From Vibrio zhanjiangensis (GTDB lineage Bacteria; Pseudomonadota; Gammaproteobacteria; Enterobacterales; Vibrionaceae), in assembly GCF_030161235.1 (NCBI RefSeq), contig NZ_BSPW01000012.1, positions 50,102 to 114,101 of the forward strand: a stretch of 64,000 nucleotides of DNA, in the 5' to 3' direction. A model generated the notes under the pieces. The model ran no database searches. It saw nothing but the letters and a program-made list of their open reading frames with translations, and was not told the DNA's origin. The position numbers were made by a program, and so were the translations under genes. Each line of letters begins with the position of its first letter. The first letter of the stretch is position 1. Shown in pieces: positions 1 through 6,674 of this stretch.

Positions 1-110
1 TCCATTAACATAAACTGAGAACCAGGGTAAGGCTCTTTACCATTATAAACTGGTGCATAGGCACAAGCGGTAAGAAATACCGCGGGCACAAGCGTTAGCC
101 ACTTTTTCAT
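1..110 (-). CDS. flgO: FlgO-like outer membrane lipoprotein, partial (5' end only)
   Basis: Only the first 36 codons are present; the gene runs off the left edge. The protein opens with a lipoprotein signal peptide whose lipobox LTAC puts the acylated cysteine at residue 16. In vibrios the flgO-flgP pair lies divergent to flgT, and the product is an outer-membrane lipoprotein needed for normal motility. The call rests on this arrangement with flgT plus the lipobox, since too little sequence is present to see the FlgO domain. FlgP or another flagellar lipoprotein is the main alternative. Confidence 0.7.
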   Translation of the reverse strand, partial: MKKWLTLVPAVFLTACAYAPVYNGKEPYPGSQFMLM

Positions 111-172
111 ATTATAATCTCCGATACATTTTAGGCCCTAATCTGCACCACCCTATGTCTTGGATACCAAAG

Positions 173-188
173 TGGAACATTCTTTGCT
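173..188 (+). promoter_or_regulatory. sigma-54 promoter of flgT
   Basis: The segment reads TGGAACATTCTTTGCT. It has the -24 GG and -12 GC dinucleotides exactly ten bases apart and keeps the TGG and TTTGCT parts of the sigma-54 consensus. It lies about 90 bases before the flgT start. Sigma-54 with FlrA/FlrC-type activators drives much of the Vibrio flagellar cascade, so flgT is probably in that regulon. No activator site was identified. Confidence 0.75.
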
Positions 189-275
189 TTTCTATATCTG
201 TTACAACTTAGAGCGGCAATGCCTAAATCAGCTAATCAAACAAATGCAAAAAATGAACCAGTTTGGAATATAAAG

Positions 276-1409
276 ATGAAAAAGTCGTTTTTTAGAATAA
301 TTTCAGCTCTTTACCTAACAATCTATCCAGCCCTTGCTTGGAGTAGCTGGTATGAGGTGACAGGCACAGCAACGATAGTGGCATCTGAGGAAGTCGCGCG
401 TATCCATGCCCTCGAAGACGCCATCTTTAAAGCGGTTAGCTTCTCTGGCGCTGACATAGGAAGTATTGCAAACCTAAGACCATTACTAGAAAGTGAACGC
501 AAAGAATATCAATTAAGTAACACTGAAATACGTTATATTTTGGTTGATGAGCAAAAAGTTCGTAAAGGCGTGATGTTTGTTAAAGCACGCATCGACATTT
601 ACCCATCGGCAACAGCTTGCCATCTTAGTCAGTATAAGAAAACCTTCCTAGTCGGCAATATCGATCTGGCTTCTCCTAAACAAGCTGTTATGGGGCAAAT
701 CTATGATGTTGGTGATGATTTTGCGACAGTCATCAATAGGCAATTGAGTCAAGAGTCGAGCAATTTTGTCTCTGTGGGTACGACCGACTATGAAATTAGT
801 AGACGTAACCCTGAACGACTAAAAATGATAGCCCAAGATACGGGAGCCCAATATATCATCGGCGGCGTCATTACCGATTTAACGGCAACGATAGAGCAGA
901 AGTTACTAAAAGATGACATTATTAACCGTCAATTTGCACTAGAGATGACGGTATTCGACGGAAAAACGGGCAATAAAGTATACAACAAAAACTATCGCGA
1001 AGTCGCTCTATGGCCCTTTCCCAAAACAAGCCAAGTCGATACTAAAAGTGCACGATTTTGGGCATCAACCTATGGTGATATGATGCTAAGAGTGAGTCAG
1101 AATATTATGCTAGATCTCGAATCAGAGGTGTCATGCAAAATTACTCTGCCAGAAATTATCGCTAAATGGGATAATATGCTGACCATGGATCTTGGCCGAA
1201 TACATGGTGTAAACCAAGGTGATAAACTGAAACTTTGGCATACAAGTTCATTTATCGATCAAAATGGGCTACCTCGTAATAAAGTGACCGAATCCAATAT
1301 TACCCTAACAGTATCACGCGTATACGAGAATGAGGCAGAACTCACCGTTGATCAGCCAGAACTTGCCGGAAGTATCCAAATTGGTGACGTTATGCACAAG
1401 CTACTTTAA
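276..1409 (+). CDS. flgT: flagellar H-ring protein FlgT
   Basis: FlgT builds the H ring around the LP ring of the polar, sodium-driven Vibrio flagellum and helps anchor the MotX/MotY T ring and stator. The start used gives 377 residues beginning MKKSFFRI, followed by a hydrophobic signal peptide ending near residue 22. An upstream in-frame ATG at 219 would put 19 polar residues before the signal peptide and is unlikely. The mature part has the family's length and its opening (WYEVTGTA), with a C-terminal region resembling the SH3-like FlgT-C domain. It is divergent from flgO, preceded by a sigma-54 box and followed by a tRNA gene. Confidence 0.9.
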   Translation: MKKSFFRIISALYLTIYPALAWSSWYEVTGTATIVASEEVARIHALEDAIFKAVSFSGADIGSIANLRPLLESERKEYQLSNTEIRYILVDEQKVRKGVMFVKARIDIYPSATACHLSQYKKTFLVGNIDLASPKQAVMGQIYDVGDDFATVINRQLSQESSNFVSVGTTDYEISRRNPERLKMIAQDTGAQYIIGGVITDLTATIEQKLLKDDIINRQFALEMTVFDGKTGNKVYNKNYREVALWPFPKTSQVDTKSARFWASTYGDMMLRVSQNIMLDLESEVSCKITLPEIIAKWDNMLTMDLGRIHGVNQGDKLKLWHTSSFIDQNGLPRNKVTESNITLTVSRVYENEAELTVDQPELAGSIQIGDVMHKLL

Positions 1410-1461
1410 ATCAGTCAGTTAAAACTTAACATTCTAAAAGAATGTAGTATGATGGCCCAAG

Positions 1462-1538
1462 GCTCCCGTGGCACAGCTGGATAGCGCGATCCCCTCCTAA
1501 GGGATAGGTCACAGGTTCGAATCCTGTCGGGAGCGCCA
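1462..1538 (+). tRNA. tRNA-Arg (anticodon CCT)
   Basis: A 77-nt cloverleaf with CCA encoded. The acceptor stem GCTCCCG pairs perfectly with CGGGAGC. The anticodon stem ATCCC/GGGAT closes the loop CTCCTAA with anticodon CCT, and the T loop is TTCGAAT. The D stem GCAC/GCGC has one A-C mismatch. It decodes the rare AGG codon. A variable segment follows it, as is common beside tRNA genes. Confidence 0.95.
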
Positions 1539-1611
1539 TATTTAAACCAAAATGTTACGTCTAACTACACTTCTGGTATCTCCTTCATATTCTGTCAAAA
1601 AATATGCCGTC

Positions 1612-1856
1612 GATAAAAACAAACCCCTCACCATGCAGGAAAGGGGTATCAACAAAGTATGCGTCGGAATAAGGATAATTAACTTTAGCTCTATACCAAA
1701 CAATTAGGTGTGGAGACTAACCACTGTCGCTTAGATAGAACATAGTAAGTTCGAACTCTCATTCAGGAGCATGCTGCCACAGAATAAAAAACTAGTATTG
1801 GCAAGCCTAAACAGTGTCCTACAAGATTGACTCACTAACTCTTGAGCCTCTTGATA
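1612..1856 (-). ncRNA. candidate small RNA divergent from the HTH repressor gene
   Basis: On the minus strand a perfect -35 TTGACA (1887-1892) stands 18 bases from TAATAT (1863-1868), giving a predicted start near 1856. About 210 bases downstream there is a hairpin ACCCCT/AGGGGT (1623-1647), followed on that strand by TTTGTTTTTATC, which looks like an intrinsic terminator. No gene lies on this strand here, and the transcript holds only a few very short reading frames with no good ribosome site. This would explain most of the 430-base gap between the tRNA and the repressor gene. It is inference from promoter and terminator signals only. Confidence 0.35.
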
Positions 1857-1926
1857 AAAAAAATATTATTACAAACCATCACTTGTTGTCAAATGTGAAA
1901 CTTTTTGAAACAAAAACAAGTCAGGC

Positions 1927-1948
1927 ATGGTACAATTTAAGATACCAT
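1927..1948 (+). promoter_or_regulatory. extended -10 promoter overlapped by a 22-bp dyad operator
   Basis: TGGTACAAT (1928-1936) fits an extended -10 (TGnTATAAT type). It is embedded in a perfect inverted repeat ATGGTA (1927-1932) / TACCAT (1943-1948) with a 10-base spacer. The dyad sits about 20 bases upstream of the repressor's start codon, the position expected for an autoregulatory operator of a HTH dimer. Confidence 0.5.
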
Positions 1949-1968
1949 AAGCATTCAGGAGATAAGTA

Positions 1969-2520
1969 TTGAAAGATGTCACTACCATTGGAGGAAGACT
2001 TAAAGAGATATTGTTTGTCAAGGGCGTATCTGCTGCCGAGCTCTCTCGTAGAGTGGGTGTTGAGAGGGGTTATATAAGCAAGTTAATCAATAATAAAATA
2101 AAAACGCCACATAAGAATATGCTACTCATTGCCGACAACTTAGATATTTCATACGAATGGTTAATGACGGGTATAGAAAAAACTGGACTCTATGAACGAG
2201 ATTATGGTGTAGAAGGCATTGTAGAGGATAAGTTAGTAAATATTGGATTCTTTGAAACCAATATGCCAATAGCCAAGTCGGATAAACTTGTATACCATGA
2301 TGAATCTATTAATATAGTCAGCATGAAAAAACTTGGGACAGGCAATTATTTGTTTCATTCAGGAAGCGATATTTTCGAACTCTACAGAGTTGATAACTTT
2401 ATAAATCTAACTTGGCACCCCCATGAGCCTAAAAAAAGTTATATCCCTATTGGAAAAGTAATAACCAAGATAAACAAGGAACACATTAATGACAAGAAGC
2501 TTAAACTTGTTAAAAATTGA
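1969..2520 (+). CDS. HTH (XRE/Cro-CI family) transcriptional regulator
   Basis: The 183-residue protein carries an N-terminal helix-turn-helix of the HTH_3 type at about residues 8-65 (AAELSRRVGVERGYISKLIN is the recognition region). The roughly 110-residue C-terminal domain is not recognised; no S24 peptidase Ser/Lys pair is evident, so it is not an obvious LexA-type self-cleaving repressor. Translation starts at TTG with a clear AGGAG seven bases upstream. The gene overlaps the next by 32 bases, implying coupled expression. The surrounding DNA is AT-rich compared with the housekeeping genes and lies beside a tRNA gene, which suggests horizontal gain. An autoregulatory dyad covers its promoter. 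Confidence 0.8.
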   Translation: MKDVTTIGGRLKEILFVKGVSAAELSRRVGVERGYISKLINNKIKTPHKNMLLIADNLDISYEWLMTGIEKTGLYERDYGVEGIVEDKLVNIGFFETNMPIAKSDKLVYHDESINIVSMKKLGTGNYLFHSGSDIFELYRVDNFINLTWHPHEPKKSYIPIGKVITKINKEHINDKKLKLVKN

Positions 2521-3289
2521 AAACAATTTGATTTACTATACCAATGAAGATAATGATTATGTTTTAAGCTCTTCCGCAAGAGTATTGATAAATAAAGGGA
2601 TTGTAACTTTTTTCAAAAAAGAGCATCGTGACCTTATTCATGCATTAGATCCCATTACTAAGTTTGATATAAAATGGTATGGTTTCCTCACAGCCCTATA
2701 CCTTACGTCCTTATTAGTTGCTATACCTATGTCACCTCATAGTGTTCAAATCTTTGGCACATGGCAACCTGCAGGTATTCTAATTTTTCCTCTAACCTTC
2801 CTAGTTCTCGATACTATCAATGCAACATTAAGATATGAATACGCAAAAACAACCACCTATTTCGGTGCAGGCATGTGCGCCCTTGCATCTGGTTTAATCG
2901 CGGCTACATTTTCTATCTTTGAAATCACGTCACCATATAAAGAAGTATTCGAACCACTTATTCATTTATATTTAATTAATAGCCTATGTATATTACTGGC
3001 TGACCAAGCAAACAACTTCACCTTTAAAAAATTGAGTATGCTTTTATATAAAGCACCTATATGGATTCGTTCTATTTTATCGAGCACTATAGGCCAAGCA
3101 ATATATACTTTTGTCTGGATAGGATTATTTTTTAATTCTTCAACCTCAGTTACCCTCTTACAAAAAATTGCGGACAACTATATATTCAAAATCGGCTATG
3201 CATTTGCAGTTCTTCCCGTATTATATGGACTGGTTTTAACGTATAAGTTATTAAAATCAAAGAGCAATAACAATTTACCAGCCGAATAG
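2489..3289 (+). CDS. VUT/YhhQ-like (DUF165) integral membrane protein
   Basis: The 266-residue protein has an unusual soluble N-terminal stretch of about 60 residues and then roughly six hydrophobic helices. The core resembles the VUT family (vitamin or queuosine-precursor uptake, such as YhhQ): FPLTFLVLDTINATLR at residues 100-115 and SSTIGQAIYTFVW at 198-210 match the family's two signature loops. In those loops the usual DxxNE and GQxxDT motifs are altered to DTINAT and GQAIYT, so transport of the usual substrate is doubtful. The start lies inside the end of the HTH gene. The pairing suggests a regulated membrane protein from a mobile element. The family call is from memory of the motifs. 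Confidence 0.55.
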   Translation: MTRSLNLLKIENNLIYYTNEDNDYVLSSSARVLINKGIVTFFKKEHRDLIHALDPITKFDIKWYGFLTALYLTSLLVAIPMSPHSVQIFGTWQPAGILIFPLTFLVLDTINATLRYEYAKTTTYFGAGMCALASGLIAATFSIFEITSPYKEVFEPLIHLYLINSLCILLADQANNFTFKKLSMLLYKAPIWIRSILSSTIGQAIYTFVWIGLFFNSSTSVTLLQKIADNYIFKIGYAFAVLPVLYGLVLTYKLLKSKSNNNLPAE

Positions 3290-3332
3290 GAAGATAAAGC
3301 CGAGTTGTAAAACTTCGACGATTGTTATTATT

Positions 3333-4121
3333 CTATTCAATGGGTTTGAAGCTTGCCATGACTCTTGAAATGCAAACTTCAAACTCTTTATTACCCCGTG
3401 TCTTTACATTAACAAAGTGCTCTAAATCTTCAGCAAACCGATTAGGCATAGCAACAGAGTAACTTTTTGCGAGGGTGTAAACTTTGTAAGCTCCTGACAT
3501 GAAAAATTTTCTAAAGTCATCCCCCGAAAATCGATATTCAAAGTGTCGGGTCTTTAGTGAAACAGTAGTAAAGTTTTTTGATTCAAATAAATCAACATAT
3601 TGTTCGGGGTAGTCAAAGTGCATGCAAGGTAGCTTGAAGTTCTGGCCAAGATCTGGGTAGTGATGAGTGAAAAACTGATGCATCAATACGGATACTTGTG
3701 GGCACCAGTCCTGTTTATAGGGCGTTTGTAAGACAAATACACCACTAGATCTCAGTGAATTTTTGATCGTATTGATGGAAGCGTCATAGTCTTGATACCA
3801 CTGAAATGATGAATTTGCCGTAATGAGCTCAAAGGCTCTATCTGGTACAAATTGCTCTATGCTTTGATGAGAAAAGAGCAGTTTACTATCTGGGTATAAG
3901 AGCCTAGCTTGATTAATCATCTCTTCAGAGCTGTCGATAGCGAGCATAAATTTAGGTAATACATGCTCGTAAATAAGATGAGATACTTTTCCTGAGCCAC
4001 AACCAATATCCAGCACCGAATCGGCCTGCTTGGGCATTAGTTGCATTAGCTCTTTGGCAGCATCAAACTGAACAATGCCGTTTGTATAGTATTCTAGATT
4101 GTAGTTCATCTTGAATCTCAT
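3333..4121 (-). CDS. class I SAM-dependent methyltransferase
   Basis: The glycine-rich SAM motif VLDIGCGSG is at residues 36-44, with an acidic residue in AIDSS (D63) for the ribose hydroxyls, followed by the motif-III-like strand. The 262-residue length and the fold order resemble the trans-aconitate methyltransferase/BioC-type methyltransferases. The C-terminal half is aromatic-rich with no recognised signature, so the substrate is unknown. A second in-frame ATG at 4109 (MNYNLEYY) is an equally plausible start because neither has a strong ribosome site. It stands alone on the minus strand, with unrelated plus-strand genes on both sides. BioC is unlikely because no bio genes are near. Confidence 0.75.
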   Translation of the reverse strand: MRFKMNYNLEYYTNGIVQFDAAKELMQLMPKQADSVLDIGCGSGKVSHLIYEHVLPKFMLAIDSSEEMINQARLLYPDSKLLFSHQSIEQFVPDRAFELITANSSFQWYQDYDASINTIKNSLRSSGVFVLQTPYKQDWCPQVSVLMHQFFTHHYPDLGQNFKLPCMHFDYPEQYVDLFESKNFTTVSLKTRHFEYRFSGDDFRKFFMSGAYKVYTLAKSYSVAMPNRFAEDLEHFVNVKTRGNKEFEVCISRVMASFKPIE

Positions 4122-4404
4122 TAAAAAATAATAAGTATCAGTTACTTAAATTCTTTCCGTCTATTTCTCTCAAATAATCATAAGCTTAGATGGTATCGGT
4201 AAGGCAAACTTTCTCCAGTTAAAAATAGAGCGAATGTTCAACTGACGAAAGATAAAAAACATTTTATTCCAATATGTTACCAATATCTTTCAAAAAAAAA
4301 GGGCTAATTTCACATTTTTGCGGTAAGGAAAGGTCAATCAGAGCTTCAACTATCAGAGACATTCAACTAAAATATTTATTAATAAAATTATCCATAGATG
4401 TTGA

Positions 4405-4911
4405 ATGAAGAAAAGTAACCTGACCACAAATACTGGTCACCGTTTTATTTCCAAAGCTAAAACTGCATATAAGATCCACATCCACACACCGGACGATACG
4501 GTGTTGCATCGATCTGTGGGTTACGTAAAAATTGGCGAGAAAAAAGGTCTTAAAAAAGCTATCAAGCTAAGAAATGAGTTAGGTAGCGCCATGTGGGGCA
4601 AGTTTTGGCGGAAATTGCTCAAAGATCCTTATTTAATGACAAGGTTACCTCATTCTGTTGAGCCCAAAATTATTTACAAACCTAGGCCAACCAAAACGAA
4701 CCCAGATGCGAAAGATGAGTGCTACATTGCCGCTTGGCGTAATTACGATCAAAATGGCCAATTAATCTACCGAAGTATTGTCTGTTCGATTAAAAAGCAT
4801 GGCCGCCTTGCCGCCTATACAAAAACCAAAAAAGCACTTCTAGAAGCGAACAAAGATAATTTGGAAATATTGGAATTTATGGGCCGCTTGACGAGCATCG
4901 ATCTCAAATAG
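4405..4911 (+). CDS. AP2-like DNA-binding domain protein
   Basis: The 168-residue basic protein (many Lys/Arg) has two similar segments. Residues 18-58 run YKIHIHTPDDT to a GLKKAIKLRNELG helix, and residues 100-150 run CYIAAWRNYDQNG to a Lys-rich helix. Three beta strands followed by a basic helix is the pattern of AP2-type DNA-binding domains found in bacterial mobile elements and some Vibrio regulators. No other catalytic motif is visible. No strong ribosome site precedes the ATG. It is single, between a methyltransferase and gltX. It may be a nucleoid or gene regulator; the family call is from recollected pattern. Confidence 0.5.
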   Translation: MKKSNLTTNTGHRFISKAKTAYKIHIHTPDDTVLHRSVGYVKIGEKKGLKKAIKLRNELGSAMWGKFWRKLLKDPYLMTRLPHSVEPKIIYKPRPTKTNPDAKDECYIAAWRNYDQNGQLIYRSIVCSIKKHGRLAAYTKTKKALLEANKDNLEILEFMGRLTSIDLK

Positions 4912-4968
4912 TTCTCCCCTATTTCAAATCGGATAGCTCCACCACACTTCACTCACAATATCTTGTTA

Positions 4969-4996
4969 TAAAAAAACCGCAACATATGCTGCGGTT
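4969..4996 (-). terminator. gltX intrinsic terminator
   Basis: On the minus strand AACCGCA/TGCGGTT forms a 7-bp stem with an 8-base loop followed by a run of seven T. It lies about 30 bases after the gltX stop codon. Confidence 0.85.
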
Positions 4997-5025
4997 ATGG
5001 GTCGCCATGTTACTTACCTAAGAAT

Positions 5026-6453
5026 CTATACGCTAGCTTCTCGCTGTGAAATAAAGGCCAAGGCCATCTTGATTCGAGCAACGACTCGCTCCTTTCCTAC
5101 TAAATCCATAACAGCATCAACAGATGGTGATTGACCACCTCCAGTGACTGCAACGCGTAGAGGCATACCAATTTTGCCCATACCGATATCCAGTTCTTCA
5201 CACACTGCAGCAATAACGTTTTCTTTGATACTGTCCGTCTCCCAGTGTTCTAAATTTTCGGCTTTGGCCAATGCCAGTTCAAGAGGCTCTTTTGCCACAC
5301 CACGTAAATGTTTTTTTGCAGCACCCGCTTCGAAGTCAGAGAAATCTTCATAGAAGTAGCGAATTTGCTCAACAAGTTCAACTAGAGTGTTGCAGCGCTC
5401 ACCTACTAACTTAATGACTTCAGTTAGTGCGGGCCCATTTTCTACATTGAGTTTCTGGTTATTCAAGTGCCATTGCAGATGCTCGACCACATACTCAGGA
5501 TCTGAGTTTTTGATATAGTGATTGTTTAACCAAAGTAGCTTTTCAGTATTAAATGCCGACGCAGATTTAGAAATAGCGCCAAGAGAAAATAACTCTATCA
5601 TCTCTTGCTGAGAAAAGATTTCTTGATCGCCATGAGACCACCCTAAGCGCACCAAGTAGTTATTAAGCGCGTTTGGCAAATAACCTTCATCTCGATATTG
5701 CATTACCGATACCGCACCATGTCGCTTGGACAACTTGGCACCGTCATCTCCCAATATCATTGCACAATGGGCAAACACAGGAACAGGTGCTCCTAAAGCT
5801 TCATAAATGTTAATTTGACGAGGGGTGTTATTAATATGATCTTCACCACGTACAACATGTGTGATCCCCATGTCCCAGTCATCCACAACAACCACAAAGT
5901 TGTATGTTGGAGCGCCATCCGTGCGGCGGATAATCAAGTCATCCAATTGATCGTTGCTGATTTCAATACGACCTCGGATTTGATCCTCAAAGACCACGCT
6001 GCCTTGAGTCGGATTGCGAAAACGTACGACACATGGGTCCCCCTCTTTTGCCGCCTCATTCGCTGCCACAATTTTGGGATGATTCGCATCATAGCGTGGC
6101 ATTTGCTTATTTTCTTCTTGCTCAGCGCGAACTTCGTCAAGAAGCTCTTTAGATGCGTAGCATTTATAGGCTTTACCTTCAGCCAGTAACTTGTCAACCA
6201 TTTCGTTATAACGGTCAAAACGCTTAGATTGGAAATAAGGTCCTTCGTCCCATTCAAGCCCCATCCATTGCATCCCTTCAAGGATCGCATCGACAGCTTG
6301 CTGAGAGTTACGTTCTAAATCAGTATCCTCAATACGCAACACAAACTCCCCTCCTTGGTTTTTCGCCAAAAGCCATGAGTAGAGTGCAGTGCGAGCACCG
6401 CCAACGTGAAGGTAGCCTGTTGGGCTAGGAGCAAAACGAGTTTTAACCGTCAT
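5026..6453 (-). CDS. gltX: glutamate--tRNA ligase
   Basis: Charges tRNA-Glu with glutamate in the cytosol. The class I signatures are clear: the HIGH-type motif in [13 protein letters not shown] at residues 10-21 and KMSKS-type KLSKR at 240-244, in a 475-residue protein of the normal length for the discriminating bacterial enzyme. The start gives the canonical opening [13 protein letters not shown]. It is monocistronic with its own terminator and divergent from copA, an arrangement also known in other vibrios. It is a strongly conserved core gene. Confidence 0.97.
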   Translation of the reverse strand: MTVKTRFAPSPTGYLHVGGARTALYSWLLAKNQGGEFVLRIEDTDLERNSQQAVDAILEGMQWMGLEWDEGPYFQSKRFDRYNEMVDKLLAEGKAYKCYASKELLDEVRAEQEENKQMPRYDANHPKIVAANEAAKEGDPCVVRFRNPTQGSVVFEDQIRGRIEISNDQLDDLIIRRTDGAPTYNFVVVVDDWDMGITHVVRGEDHINNTPRQINIYEALGAPVPVFAHCAMILGDDGAKLSKRHGAVSVMQYRDEGYLPNALNNYLVRLGWSHGDQEIFSQQEMIELFSLGAISKSASAFNTEKLLWLNNHYIKNSDPEYVVEHLQWHLNNQKLNVENGPALTEVIKLVGERCNTLVELVEQIRYFYEDFSDFEAGAAKKHLRGVAKEPLELALAKAENLEHWETDSIKENVIAAVCEELDIGMGKIGMPLRVAVTGGGQSPSVDAVMDLVGKERVVARIKMALAFISQREASV

Positions 6454-6617
6454 TTAAAATACCTTGAATTAGCTGAATAACGGCACCTGAGAAGGTGCTA
6501 AAAATTGCGCGTATTTTATCATTGATATCCAAATCTACAATCCACTAGATGTAGAATTAGCACGAACAGTCAAGTTTCATTCTTTCAAGCAGCGGATAAT
6601 CACCAAATCATTAGCTC

Positions 6618-6648
6618 TTGACCTTACCCTAAAGGTAAGGTTTATCCT
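6618..6648 (+). promoter_or_regulatory. CueR-type (MerR family) copper promoter of copA
   Basis: A -35 TTGACC (6618-6623) and a -10 TATCCT (6643-6648) are separated by 19 bases, the abnormally long spacer typical of MerR-family promoters. The spacer holds a perfect 8-bp dyad ACCTTACC/GGTAAGGT (6621-6641) very close to known CueR operators. CueR bound with Cu(I) would untwist the promoter and activate copA and copG. The cueR gene is not in this window. Confidence 0.88.
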
Positions 6649-6674
6649 TACTAATAGCTTTTATTGAGGACAAT

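Noticed and set aside
1730..1790. A tRNA-like tail with AGTTCGAAC and GCTGCCA after the tRNA-Arg gene
   Set aside because: The five-base T stem does not pair and no D or anticodon arm can be formed, so it is not a tRNA and only doubtfully a remnant.
2962..3177. 71-codon minus-strand open frame inside the VUT-like gene
   Set aside because: It lies wholly in the opposite strand of a longer gene with clear membrane-protein composition.
5144..6290. Several open frames of 70-124 codons inside gltX
   Set aside because: All are shadows of the well-conserved gltX frame, with no ribosome site or plausible domain.
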